This document shows positions 1 through 5,971 of a DNA stretch of 11,200 bases, in pieces. Numbering within the stretch: the stretch's first letter is position 1; each line of letters begins with the position of its first letter. The stretch is from NCBI GenBank assembly GCA_016177165.1, contig JACOVT010000021.1:1-11200 (forward strand). Direction: 5' to 3'. Below the pieces are notes generated by a model. The model had not been told where the DNA came from. It made no database searches and saw only the letters and a program-made list of their open reading frames with translations. The DNA comes from Microcaldota archaeon (GTDB lineage: Archaea > B1Sed10-29 > JACOVT01). A program made the position numbers and the translations under genes.

Positions 1-82
1 CCTTTATCTTTATGCCAACGTCGGCAGCGAGCGCTGCCGGAGCCAACAGGAGCAGCGCGGCCAGCGCAAAAACTTTTCTCAC
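1..82 (-). CDS. N-terminal fragment of a secreted or membrane protein (cut by window edge)
   Basis: Reading leftwards from a GTG at 82, the frame stays open to the window edge (27 codons). It gives a classic Sec signal peptide: MRK, then an alanine/leucine-rich core (VFALAALLLLAPAALA), an AxA-type cleavage site and the mature start ADVGIKIK. A TATA-like CTTTTTATT on the minus strand (104-112) is centred about 26 bases upstream of the GTG, which fits a leaderless transcript and supports this start. The rest of the protein lies outside the window, so no function can be named. The signal peptide and promoter are seen directly; export is inferred. Confidence 0.7.
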   Translation of the reverse strand, partial: MRKVFALAALLLLAPAALAADVGIKIK

Positions 83-103
83 ACCAAGATTCGGCGCGCT
101 GGG

Positions 104-112
104 AATAAAAAG
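104..112 (-). promoter_or_regulatory. TATA box for the secreted-protein gene starting at 82
   Basis: The minus strand reads CTTTTTATT, centred about 26 bases before the GTG at 82. Archaeal TATA boxes sit about 26 bases before the transcription start, so the mRNA would begin at or next to the start codon. Confidence 0.5.
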
Positions 113-117
113 GTTTA

Positions 118-372
118 CTAGCTATCGTCATCGGCCGGCAGGCTTTCTATTATCCTCTTTAGTCTTTGCCCAACGCTTCGGAACCCTAGAATCGCGGCGA
201 CCTCTGTGGGGGTAGGGTGCCTTCCATGAGCGCTGGTAAAGTCGCGAACAGCAGCCTTGACCCCTTCTCGAAGTATTGCGTCAGCGCCGATTCGCTGCCT
301 TCTTGCAACACCCTCTCTCGCTGTTTCTGTTGCAGCGGCTTCAGCAGCCGGACGAGCGCGCCTGGTTTCCAT
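118..372 (-). CDS. Small basic helix-turn-helix-like protein, unknown
   Basis: This 84-aa protein starts at ATG 372. The first 45 residues are rich in Ala, Arg and Glu and probably helical. Residues 51-75 (RHPTPTEVAAILGF, then SVGQRLKRI) resemble a helix-turn-helix: a 'PT-x-EVA-x-x-LGF' first helix followed by a basic second helix. This pattern is common in winged-helix and sigma-like DNA-binding modules, so a DNA-binding role is possible but only inferred. The gene diverges from the one at 432, and a TATA box at 401-409 lies between them, implying a leader of about 7 nt. The acidic tail is LPADDDS. A competing minus-strand frame (186-380) has less protein-like composition, and I judged it a shadow. 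Confidence 0.55.
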   Translation of the reverse strand: METRRARPAAEAAATETAREGVARRQRIGADAILREGVKAAVRDFTSAHGRHPTPTEVAAILGFRSVGQRLKRIIESLPADDDS

Positions 373-400
373 CTTGGCACGCGTTGATTGGTCAGGCTAC

Positions 401-409
401 TTTTATATA
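401..409. promoter_or_regulatory. Shared TATA box between divergent genes at 372 (-) and 432 (+)
   Basis: TTTTATATA on the plus strand is TATATAAAA on the minus strand. Its centre (about 405-406) is 26 bases before the GTG at 432 and about 34 bases before the ATG at 372. No other TATA-like element lies in the 59-base gap, so one element probably serves both directions, with a leaderless plus-strand transcript and a leader of about 7 nt on the minus strand. Confidence 0.6.
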
Positions 410-431
410 CTAGCGAGTCGTCGAGCAGCTC

Positions 432-956
432 GTGGTAAAGTATCGCGTGAAGGGGAAGACGTGCGACATCAGGGTCGACATCCCGCGGGAAGTGGACGAG
501 AAGACCAAGCAGCTGATCCTTTCAACGCTGCAGGAGTGCCTGAGCAGCGACTACGAGAAGCAGGCGCTGCACGAAATCAGCCGGTTGATGGGCGACGTGA
601 ACGCGCTCGTGAGCCACTTGAAGAAGGACGGCCTGCACGACAGGATAACCGAGCTGGCGTTCCGCCAACTCGTTGGCATTTACCTGCAGCGTGGCGTGCA
701 TTTGGGAAAGCATTTCGAGGCGCAGCCCGACCACGTGCTCAAGGTGATACAGATGCAGCACGCCAACATAGTCCAGCCTTCCCTCTCAAAACTCCGCGGT
801 AAAAAGAAGAAGATGGCCGAGTACATACTGCAGAGCCTGCTGATAGGAAAGCAGTGCTATGAGGCCGGCCTCTCTATTTCGGCATTCATGTCAATGGACA
901 AGCAGAAGAAGTTCGTCGAAGGGCTGGAAAAGGAAACAGAATCTTACATAAGGTGA
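432..956 (+). CDS. Unknown conserved-looking cytoplasmic protein, 174 aa
   Basis: I do not recognise this family. The GTG at 432 lies 26 bases after the TATA box, so the start is well supported as leaderless. The N-terminus (MVKYRVKGKTCDIRVDIP) looks like a short beta hairpin. The rest is predicted mostly helical, with many Gln, Leu and charged residues and a basic patch near residues 122-127 (RGKKKKM). There is no signal peptide, membrane segment or cysteine cluster, so it is probably a soluble alpha-helical protein. Its stop codon (TGA 954-956) lies within the ribosome-binding region of the lipoprotein gene 4 bases downstream, so the two are co-transcribed and probably translationally coupled. 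Confidence 0.75.
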   Translation: MVKYRVKGKTCDIRVDIPREVDEKTKQLILSTLQECLSSDYEKQALHEISRLMGDVNALVSHLKKDGLHDRITELAFRQLVGIYLQRGVHLGKHFEAQPDHVLKVIQMQHANIVQPSLSKLRGKKKKMAEYILQSLLIGKQCYEAGLSISAFMSMDKQKKFVEGLEKETESYIR

Positions 957-960
957 GGGG

Positions 961-1434
961 TTGTTGAGGCTCCCCATTCTCGTTTTTGCGGTCTTGTTGG
1001 CCGGCTGCGTCCAGCCTGCAGAGAAGGCTTACACTTCTTACGACTCCAACGGAATACACTTGGAATACCCCAAGGATTGGAGGGTGGTGAGCGAGCAAGT
1101 TTCCGGCGAGGTGTTCTCCGCAGGCGACTCCGCTGGAACCACCATTTCGGTGTCGGTCGGCGAGTATACGGCCAACCTCTCAGATATCGTCCAGTCTGGC
1201 TTTGACGCGATCGTCAGCAACTCCAACGGAAGTGGTTTTGTAGAGTTCGAGTCGGCGGAAAAGGCGGTGGTTTTCGTCAATTACTCTTCCGACGGCCTTC
1301 GGCTTTCCACAGTGCGGGCATTCATTGCATGCGGGAACCGCGTGGTGGTAGCGAAGCTGCTCTCGCGCGCCCAGCTCTACCAAAAGTACGAGGCCGACTT
1401 CAAGCACTCCGCCGACTCGCTGAAGTGCGCCTAG
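961..1434 (+). CDS. Secreted lipoprotein, unknown function
   Basis: The protein is about 156-157 aa and begins with TTG at 961 or 964. A Shine-Dalgarno sequence, GGTGAGG at 952-958, overlaps the upstream stop; spacing slightly favours 964. The N-terminus is MLRLPILVFAVLLAGC, a lipoprotein signal peptide with the lipobox LAGC (Cys16), so the protein is probably lipid-anchored outside the membrane. The mature part contains 'YDSNGIHLEYPKDWRVV', a motif resembling the start of PsbP/Mog1-type domains ('f..p.W'), followed by alternating beta segments and a C-terminal helix. That fold is a guess. The 3' end overlaps the convergent gene at 1400-1729 by 35 bases. Confidence 0.75.
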   Translation: MLRLPILVFAVLLAGCVQPAEKAYTSYDSNGIHLEYPKDWRVVSEQVSGEVFSAGDSAGTTISVSVGEYTANLSDIVQSGFDAIVSNSNGSGFVEFESAEKAVVFVNYSSDGLRLSTVRAFIACGNRVVVAKLLSRAQLYQKYEADFKHSADSLKCA

Positions 1435-1729
1435 GCGGCCATTTTATCGTGTCTGCAGTCAGGAAGTAGCGGAGCTTTCTGCCGGGCACCAACTTTCCCT
1501 CATCAACCAGCTCGTTGAGGGCTGCCTGTATGAGGAAAAACTGGACTATGTAGCTTTCACCGTGCTTTGACAGCTCGGCATGGAGCTTTGGGATCTCCTC
1601 AAAGTCGAGGTCGTCAACCTGCCGCCTTCCACCTTTGGGCTTTTGGAGTTTTTCGAGCGCCTTGATAATCTGGTTCTTGGCTATGTCAACGCAACGCCCG
1701 CCGCATTCGTGGTCCATGGCACTGCTCAT
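1400..1729 (-). CDS. Small winged-helix-like protein translationally coupled to tfb
   Basis: This 109-aa protein is unrecognised. Its ATG (1727-1729) overlaps the tfb stop codon in an ATGA arrangement, so translation is probably coupled and the gene co-transcribed with tfb. The N-terminus holds CGGRC (Cys9, Cys13) after a second possible start, Met5. A basic segment (KLQKPKGGRR) follows. Residues about 63-93 (YIVQFFLIQAALNEL, then VDEGKLVPGRKLRYFL) look like a recognition helix plus beta wing, so a winged helix-turn-helix is plausible. The last residues (PPRRTSASRRSA) are basic and encoded antisense to the lipoprotein gene. A link to transcription is inferred only from the neighbour. Confidence 0.65.
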   Translation of the reverse strand: MSSAMDHECGGRCVDIAKNQIIKALEKLQKPKGGRRQVDDLDFEEIPKLHAELSKHGESYIVQFFLIQAALNELVDEGKLVPGRKLRYFLTADTIKWPPRRTSASRRSA

Positions 1730-2634
1730 GCAGGCACGTCTAGCCCGAGGCGGTCCTTGAGCTCACGGTAGCGGTTGCGTATGGTGACTTCCGTAACGCC
1801 AGCAATGTCGGCCACCTCTTTCTGCGTTTTTCGTTCTCCCATTAGCACACCGGCGATGTAGACGGCAGCAGCCGCGACCCCTGTCGGGCCCCTCCCGGAA
1901 ATCAACCCTTTTCCGATGGCGTCCTCTAGTATCTCGCGGGCCTTTTCCTGCACCTGCCCTGTGAGCCCCAAGTCGGAAGCAAAGCGCGGCACGTAATGCG
2001 TAGGGTTGGTGAGCGGCATCGCAATGCCGAGGTCGCGCTTGAGGAACCGGTACGTTCTTCCTATCTCCTTCTTGTTTATTCCGGAGATTTCGGCTATCTC
2101 GTCCAGAGTCCGTGGAATGGCGTACTGTCTGCATATGGTGTAAAGCACTGCAGCGACCACCGACTCGATCAGGCGCCCGCGTATCAAGCCCTTTTCGACA
2201 GCTTTCCGGTACATGAGCGCAGCTGCCTCCTTGATGTTGCCCGGCAGCCCCAAGTTAGAGGCAATGCGGTCCAGCTCGGAAAGGGCAATGGCAAGGTTGC
2301 GCTCCATCGAAGAGGAGATGGAGGCGCGCTTGTGCCACTTCCTGAGGCGGTACATTTGCGCCCTTGATTGGGCGCTTATCTTGACGCCGCGTATGTCGTG
2401 GTTGTACTGGTCTATCTCGGTCGCGAGCCCCTTGTTGGGCTTCATGTACTTGATCGGCGCGCCCGTCCTTGCCTTCTTTTCCCGCTGGTCCGAGTCAAAC
2501 GCCCTCCACTCGGCGCCGGTGTCTACTATGCGGTCTTCCAGCACGAAGCCGCACTTGTTGCACACTATCTCGGCGCGCGCGTAATCCTTTGTAATGTCGG
2601 TGCACCCGCACTCCGAACACACTCCAACAACCAT
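1726..2634 (-). CDS. tfb: Transcription initiation factor IIB (TFB)
   Basis: TFB bridges TBP at the TATA box and RNA polymerase, and its B-reader helps set the start site. The 302-aa length is normal for the family. In order it shows an N-terminal zinc ribbon (Cys6-x2-Cys9 and Cys25-x2-Cys28), a B-reader/linker region (about 40-80, including GAEWRAFD), and two cyclin-fold repeats. The first repeat spans about 105-200 (GLIRGRLIESVVAAVLY), the second about 212-300 (GLISGRGPTGVAAAAVYIA). The C-terminal helix-turn-helix (KEVADIAGVTEVTIRNRYREL) binds the BRE. A TTG at 2637 lies one codon earlier, but ATG 2634 is 25 bases after a TATA-like CCATATTATGG and is preferred. gar1 lies 50 bases upstream on the same strand, a neighbour I recall for tfb in other archaea. 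Confidence 0.97.
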   Translation of the reverse strand: MVVGVCSECGCTDITKDYARAEIVCNKCGFVLEDRIVDTGAEWRAFDSDQREKKARTGAPIKYMKPNKGLATEIDQYNHDIRGVKISAQSRAQMYRLRKWHKRASISSSMERNLAIALSELDRIASNLGLPGNIKEAAALMYRKAVEKGLIRGRLIESVVAAVLYTICRQYAIPRTLDEIAEISGINKKEIGRTYRFLKRDLGIAMPLTNPTHYVPRFASDLGLTGQVQEKAREILEDAIGKGLISGRGPTGVAAAAVYIAGVLMGERKTQKEVADIAGVTEVTIRNRYRELKDRLGLDVPA

Positions 2635-2652
2635 CAACCCACCTTTTTTCTC

Positions 2653-2664
2653 CCCATAATATGG
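2653..2664 (-). promoter_or_regulatory. Probable tfb TATA box
   Basis: The minus strand reads CCATATTATGG, centred near 2659, about 25 bases before ATG 2634. A GGTGGG (2638-2643) is only 3 bases before the ATG, too close for a good ribosome-binding site, so a leaderless tfb mRNA is likely, alongside possible read-through from gar1. Confidence 0.45.
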
Positions 2665-2684
2665 GCGCAGCCTTCTGGCACGGC

Positions 2685-2897
2685 CTATTGGAACAGCTCT
2701 TTCCCGACGAGGGACTCGCCGCCCCTCTTGGCTGAAACCAGCAGGTATGGCCCCATTGTGGGCCCGAAATAATCAATAACGTTGCCTATGAACCTTTGGC
2801 GCTCGTCATACACCTTGCTCCCCAGCTTTACCAGCTTGTCGGTCTTTAGCACGAGCTTGTTGTCAGACATTGATACAACCTTGCCCAACATTTTCAT
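2685..2897 (-). CDS. gar1: H/ACA RNP protein Gar1
   Basis: Gar1 is a small beta-barrel subunit of the H/ACA guide RNP that makes pseudouridine in rRNA together with Cbf5, Nop10 and L7Ae. The 70-aa protein is at the short end for archaeal Gar1. It carries the expected core: GKVVSMSDNKLVLKTDKLVKLG (residues 5-26), 'VYDERQRFIGNVIDYFGPT' (29-47) and 'YLLVSAK' (51-57). The residues FIGNVIDYFGP form the family's most typical segment. Starts at ATG 2897 and ATG 2891 are both possible. Upstream lie GGGGGTG (a Shine-Dalgarno candidate), a weak TAAAGTTA centred near 2925 and a strong TATA box at 2944-2953. It precedes tfb on the same strand. Confidence 0.88.
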   Translation of the reverse strand: MKMLGKVVSMSDNKLVLKTDKLVKLGSKVYDERQRFIGNVIDYFGPTMGPYLLVSAKRGGESLVGKELFQ

Positions 2898-2943
2898 TCA
2901 AGCACCCCCGACGCAATCTTAACTTTAGTGCAAAAACAGAAAG

Positions 2944-2953
2944 CTTTATATAT
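2944..2953. promoter_or_regulatory. Strong TATA box in the gar1 / PKD-protein gap
   Basis: The plus strand reads GAAAG then CTTTATATAT, a good BRE plus TATA match; the minus strand reads AAATATATAAAG. On the minus strand it would start gar1 mRNA near 2922, with a leader of about 25 nt containing GGGGGTG. On the plus strand it would start RNA near 2975, over 80 bases before the PKD-protein ATG. Confidence 0.6.
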
Positions 2954-3006
2954 TTCCACTCAAACCCCTTAAAAATCCTTTCGGTAGCCCCTTGTTCGAC
3001 AGCGCC

Positions 3007-3030
3007 GGGTTGGTGGTCAGCAACCCATTT
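3007..3030 (+). terminator. Hairpin followed by a short T run (attenuator-like)
   Basis: GGGTTG (3007-3012) and CAACCC (3021-3026) form a perfect 6-bp stem with an 8-base loop, followed by ATTTT. It lies about 30 bases after the expected plus-strand start from the TATA box at 2944-2953 and just before the PKD-protein gene. It could be a terminator ending a roughly 55-nt RNA, or a leader hairpin. The T run is short, so confidence is low. Confidence 0.3.
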
Positions 3031-3057
3031 TAAGTTGAAGTGTTTGCTTATACAAAT

Positions 3058-4251
3058 ATGGCCCTCGTCCGTCTCACCCTCTCGGCTTTTCTATTGGTGC
3101 TCAGCGTCGCCTTTCCCTTCCACAATCAAGGCTGGCCCGCGCCGCCCCAACAGGGCCCCAACCTGCCGCCATATGGGAGTCTCTACCAAATGCCCCCATA
3201 CGACATCGACTTTTTAGGCGCCCAGATATCACATTCGTTCAGCGACCCAGACGGCTCCATAGCTCGACTGGACATCTCCTTTGGCGACGGCTCCCAAAAG
3301 ACACTACTGCCGATCTTCCAAGGCGCCTCGATATTTCCATCCACTATAAGCCACAAGTACCCAAAGACCGGCGTCTACACGCTTCAGGCAACGGCAACCG
3401 ACAATCGCGGCGCTACTTTCACCAACACCACCCACGCAGTCAGCACCAACGCCCACGGCTCGTTTAGCTGGGTTGACTTATGGCTGTTCCAGCCCAATGA
3501 AACCATAGTTGGCGTAAAGCAAGGCTTTTACGCATACCTTCTTTTCAGCTCAAGGCTGTGGGATCCAGCCAAGGTGAGTTGCGACTGGGACTTTGGCGAC
3601 GGCTCCTCCTCAAACGCTTGCAACCTGGTCAAGCAGGGGACGGGCAGCCTGCTTGCCGTTGGCGCCGACGAGTACCTCGCGGTGGTCTCCGAATCCCATG
3701 CCTACCAGTCAAAGGGGGTGCGCGTCGCAAAGCTGCGAGTAACATGGAAGAACGTTTTCTCCTCAGTGTCCAACTCGACCCAAGTCCAGTCGAGAACTGT
3801 CGTGGAAACGGTCGACCAAGCAACCGACGCCAACACCGAGATACTGCTGACAGCCGGGCCCGGCCATGACGAAAAGGAGGTAGCCCAGTCGTTCGTTCCG
3901 GCGGTCAACAGGCTCGAAAAAGTCGGTTTCGGGATAGGCGGCGGGAATTGGGGTAACGTCACCTTTTCGGTGCGCGATGACCTCAACGGGCCCGACCTGG
4001 CAAGCGTGCTGATCGACGATGCTGTCATAAAAGCGTTCGGCACAAAGACGATACCAGTAAAGTTCGGCATCAACACAGTCCCGGGCCAGACCTACTATGT
4101 CGTGGCAAAGCCTGCCGGCGACAACCAGAACTTCTACTTCCACAACGAGGACGCCTACCCAGCAGGGGACGGCCACACCTGGAAAAAGTCATCCGGCTCG
4201 TGGTCGGGATACGGGCACGACTTGGCGTTTGAGACGATCTATTATTCCTAA
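3058..4251 (+). CDS. Secreted PKD-domain surface protein
   Basis: This 397-aa exported protein starts at ATG 3058, which gives a compact signal peptide (MALVRLTLSAFLLVLSVAFP). A GTG at 3040 would add six residues. A Pro-rich linker (25-48) follows, then PKD domain 1 (about 49-128; FGDGSQ and the YPKTGVYTLQATATDN strand) and PKD-like domain 2 (about 145-250; CDWDFGDGSSS, 'HAYQSKGV'). The C-terminal beta-sandwich (about 275-397) shows AQSFVP, VRDDLNGPDLAS, PGQTYYVVAKP and DLAFETIYY, a pattern seen in C-terminal modules of secreted bacterial and archaeal proteins. No catalytic site or C-terminal anchor is visible, so adhesion or surface binding is inferred. Promoter choices are the distant TATA at 2944-2953 or a weak ATTTTAAG near 3027-3034. 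Confidence 0.88.
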   Translation: MALVRLTLSAFLLVLSVAFPFHNQGWPAPPQQGPNLPPYGSLYQMPPYDIDFLGAQISHSFSDPDGSIARLDISFGDGSQKTLLPIFQGASIFPSTISHKYPKTGVYTLQATATDNRGATFTNTTHAVSTNAHGSFSWVDLWLFQPNETIVGVKQGFYAYLLFSSRLWDPAKVSCDWDFGDGSSSNACNLVKQGTGSLLAVGADEYLAVVSESHAYQSKGVRVAKLRVTWKNVFSSVSNSTQVQSRTVVETVDQATDANTEILLTAGPGHDEKEVAQSFVPAVNRLEKVGFGIGGGNWGNVTFSVRDDLNGPDLASVLIDDAVIKAFGTKTIPVKFGINTVPGQTYYVVAKPAGDNQNFYFHNEDAYPAGDGHTWKKSSGSWSGYGHDLAFETIYYS

Positions 4252-4295
4252 GTTTTGGGCTTCCGGAAATTCCTAATTTTGGGGCTTCCTGAAAT
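4248..4295. repeat. Imperfect tandem duplication at the 3' junction of two convergent genes
   Basis: CTAAGTTTTGGGCTTCCGGAAAT (4248-4270) and CTAATTTTGGGGCTTCCTGAAAT (4273-4295) differ by one indel pair and one substitution, with a period of 25. The right copy encodes the last codons and stop of the methyltransferase on the minus strand (FRKPQN-stop). The left copy would encode FRKPKT-stop in the same frame sense and also contains the stop of the PKD protein. Confidence 0.8.
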
Positions 4296-4956
4296 ACACG
4301 CCGGTGTAGTCCAGCTGGTGGAGCTTGGGGTGAATGTTTCGCTCTCGAAAGAATTCGTCAACCGCTTTCTTGCATCCCTTCCAGTGGCCATAATCGTCTA
4401 TGAAAACAAAGCCCCCGCCAACCACCCCATCGTAGAGCTGGTCGAGGCAGAGCCTGACCGACTCGTACCAGTCGCAGTCCAAGTGCAAAAGGGATATGCT
4501 CCCAACCATTTCCCGCGCCTTTGGAATCGTGTGGTCAAACCAGCCTTTCACCAAGTGGGTCCTAGACTCGTCAAGCCCGAGCCTGCCAAAAAGCAGCTCG
4601 CGCACCCTGATTTCAGAGCCGAGGTCCATTCCCTTCTTCCCTTCTTTGCCGTGGTAAGAGACGTCCTCGCTCGTAGGCTCAGGCAACCCCTGCCATGAGT
4701 CAAACAGCCAAACATGACGTTCCCCTTTCCTCACGGCCGCGGCCAGCAGCCCGGCGCTGCCGCCGTTGCAGACGCCGCACTCCACTATGCTCCCTTCCAC
4801 GCGCTCCCGTTCCAGCAAGCGCGCAGCATCATACAGCCTTGAAAGCCGGGCGTAAGAAACCATCGAGTATGGCTTGACAGCCCTGATGAGCAGCATTTTG
4901 GAAGGGTGGAGCAGGTCCCTCTTTCTCACCCTGCGCAGCGCGCGAATCGCTTTCAC
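4273..4956 (-). CDS. TylF/MycF-family class I SAM methyltransferase
   Basis: The family founders are macrocin O-methyltransferases; many members act on sugars of glycans or natural products. The 227-aa protein starts at GTG 4956, 26 bases after a TATA-like GTTTTTAAG, so it is leaderless. It shows a basic N-terminus, SAM motif I VECGVCNGGSA (58-68), the family segment LFDSWQGLPEP (84-94), and the metal-binding and catalytic region LHLDCDWYESV (158-168) with GGGFVFIDDYG (180-190) and HWKGCKKAVDEFF. The Asp residues at 160, 162, 187 and 188 fit the Mg-dependent mechanism of the family. No glycosyltransferases or other sugar genes are adjacent, so the substrate is unknown. Confidence 0.88.
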   Translation of the reverse strand: MKAIRALRRVRKRDLLHPSKMLLIRAVKPYSMVSYARLSRLYDAARLLERERVEGSIVECGVCNGGSAGLLAAAVRKGERHVWLFDSWQGLPEPTSEDVSYHGKEGKKGMDLGSEIRVRELLFGRLGLDESRTHLVKGWFDHTIPKAREMVGSISLLHLDCDWYESVRLCLDQLYDGVVGGGFVFIDDYGHWKGCKKAVDEFFRERNIHPKLHQLDYTGVYFRKPQN

Positions 4957-4977
4957 GCACGTTTATTGCAGACAGCG

Positions 4978-4986
4978 CTTAAAAAC
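4978..4986 (-). promoter_or_regulatory. TATA box for the TylF-type methyltransferase
   Basis: The minus strand reads GTTTTTAAG, centred about 26 bases before GTG 4956, implying a leaderless mRNA. The rest of the 159-base gap (4957-5115) shows a short inverted repeat, GCGCTTCCAAGCGC (5039-5052), and no convincing gene. Confidence 0.5.
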
Positions 4987-5115
4987 TCCTGCCATGAGAA
5001 AGCAGAGGAACAAAAGACACGACGGCATCGCGTGCACAGCGCTTCCAAGCGCGGCTGAGCCAGAAGCGGCTGCCCGCAGTTTTTGCTTCCCTAGCCAGAC
5101 AAAACCGGCCTCAAG

Positions 5116-5919
5116 CTACTTTATCACCGCGCGGTTGACCAGCCCCAGCAGCACGTCATGGATGGTTCCATTTGTCGCGACGTACCCGGTTGGAGAAAAG
5201 ACGCGATATTCTTTCCCTTCATAGTTGGTCGCGCGTCCGCCGGCCTCCTTGACCAGCAGCGCCCCGCCGGCAGTATCCCAAGGCGATGGGATGAAGCCCT
5301 TCTTTCCCAAGTCGACCCAAGCGTCCAGCCGGCCGGAAGCCACGAAGGCAGCCTCGAGGCAGCCGGTCCCGTACTGCCGCGTGCGGGCTTTTGCCTCTTT
5401 CAGCTCGCCATAAAACCTGAGCACGTTGTCTATCGAATCGTCGTCCTTGAGGTGCGCCAGCGAAACCACGCTGCGCGAGATGTCTGTCTTGCGCGAAACG
5501 TGCATCTCCAGCCCGTTGAGGGTCGCGCCCTCGCCCTTTGCAGCGGAAAAAGTCTCGTCCAGAATCGGCGCAAACGTCACACCTATCAAAGGCTCGCCGT
5601 TCTCGACCAGCGCTATTGCCACGCAACAGAGGGGATTGCCCATGAAGAAGTTCATAGTGCCGTCAAGCGGGTCGACCACCCAGACGCGCTCGCCGCGTTC
5701 TATCCTGCCTGTTTCCTCTCCAAGGAAGCTGTACTCGGGGAACCCGTCCAGCAGGCGCGACTTGATTATCTCCTCGCACTGCGTATCCGTCTCGGTAATA
5801 ACAGTGCGGTCCTCCTTGTACCCGGCCGCCACCCGGCCGAAGTTCTCCTTGATTATCTTGCCGGCCTCGCTGGCCGCCTTCTCTGCCACGGAAAGCTCGC
5901 TGCCAAACGTAGAGCCCAT
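5116..5919 (-). CDS. Inositol monophosphatase family phosphatase (IMPase/FBPase IV type)
   Basis: These Mg-dependent phosphatases hydrolyse inositol-1-phosphate; archaeal members often also act on fructose-1,6-bisphosphate, and the sequence alone does not separate the two. The 267-aa length is normal. The metal-site motifs are intact: the LGEET segment (66-70), VVDPLDGTMNF (81-91, with Asp83 and Asp86) and PWDTAGGALLVKEAGG (213-228, with Asp215). ATG 5919 lies 27 bases from the centre of a TATA box at 5943-5949, so a leaderless mRNA is likely. The same TATA box faces the gene at 5972. Confidence 0.95.
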   Translation of the reverse strand: MGSTFGSELSVAEKAASEAGKIIKENFGRVAAGYKEDRTVITETDTQCEEIIKSRLLDGFPEYSFLGEETGRIERGERVWVVDPLDGTMNFFMGNPLCCVAIALVENGEPLIGVTFAPILDETFSAAKGEGATLNGLEMHVSRKTDISRSVVSLAHLKDDDSIDNVLRFYGELKEAKARTRQYGTGCLEAAFVASGRLDAWVDLGKKGFIPSPWDTAGGALLVKEAGGRATNYEGKEYRVFSPTGYVATNGTIHDVLLGLVNRAVIK

Positions 5920-5942
5920 ACGCAGGTTTAGTGTTTTGAAGA

Positions 5943-5949
5943 TTATATA
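5943..5949. promoter_or_regulatory. Shared TATA box between divergent genes at 5919 (-) and 5972 (+)
   Basis: The plus strand reads GATTATATACC. The centre (5946) is 27 bases from ATG 5919 and 26 bases from GTG 5972, an almost exactly symmetric layout. Both transcripts would be leaderless. No second TATA-like element is visible in the 52-base gap. Confidence 0.7.
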
Positions 5950-5971
5950 CCTGCCCGCACATAGTCCTCTC

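Noticed and set aside
12..215. Plus-strand open frame at the left edge
   Set aside because: It lies antisense to the signal-peptide gene (82 to 1) and the helix-turn-helix gene, and has no promoter or plausible protein composition.
186..380. Alternative minus-strand frame over the 118-372 gene
   Set aside because: Its composition is less protein-like and its start lies at the expected transcription start with no support. The 118-372 frame has a helix-turn-helix-like motif.
257..802. Long plus-strand frame overlapping the 432-956 gene
   Set aside because: It is a GC-rich shadow: Arg/Ala/Pro-rich without domain signal, while the 432 start has a correctly spaced TATA box.
3702..4176. Minus-strand open frames antisense to the PKD protein
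   Set aside because: They are shadows of a clear PKD-domain protein and have no family signal.
4966..5037. Short minus-strand hydrophobic peptide (MHAMPSCLLFLCFLMAG...)
   Set aside because: It runs through the TATA box of the TylF-type gene and has no promoter of its own, so it is probably chance.
4874..5224. Plus-strand frame across the 4957-5115 gap
   Set aside because: It overlaps both flanking minus-strand genes, and the gap part reads as low-complexity without a promoter.
5426..5971. N-terminal extension of the 5972 gene
   Set aside because: The frame is open only because it is antisense to the IMPase gene, and the TATA box at 5943-5949 places the start at 5972.
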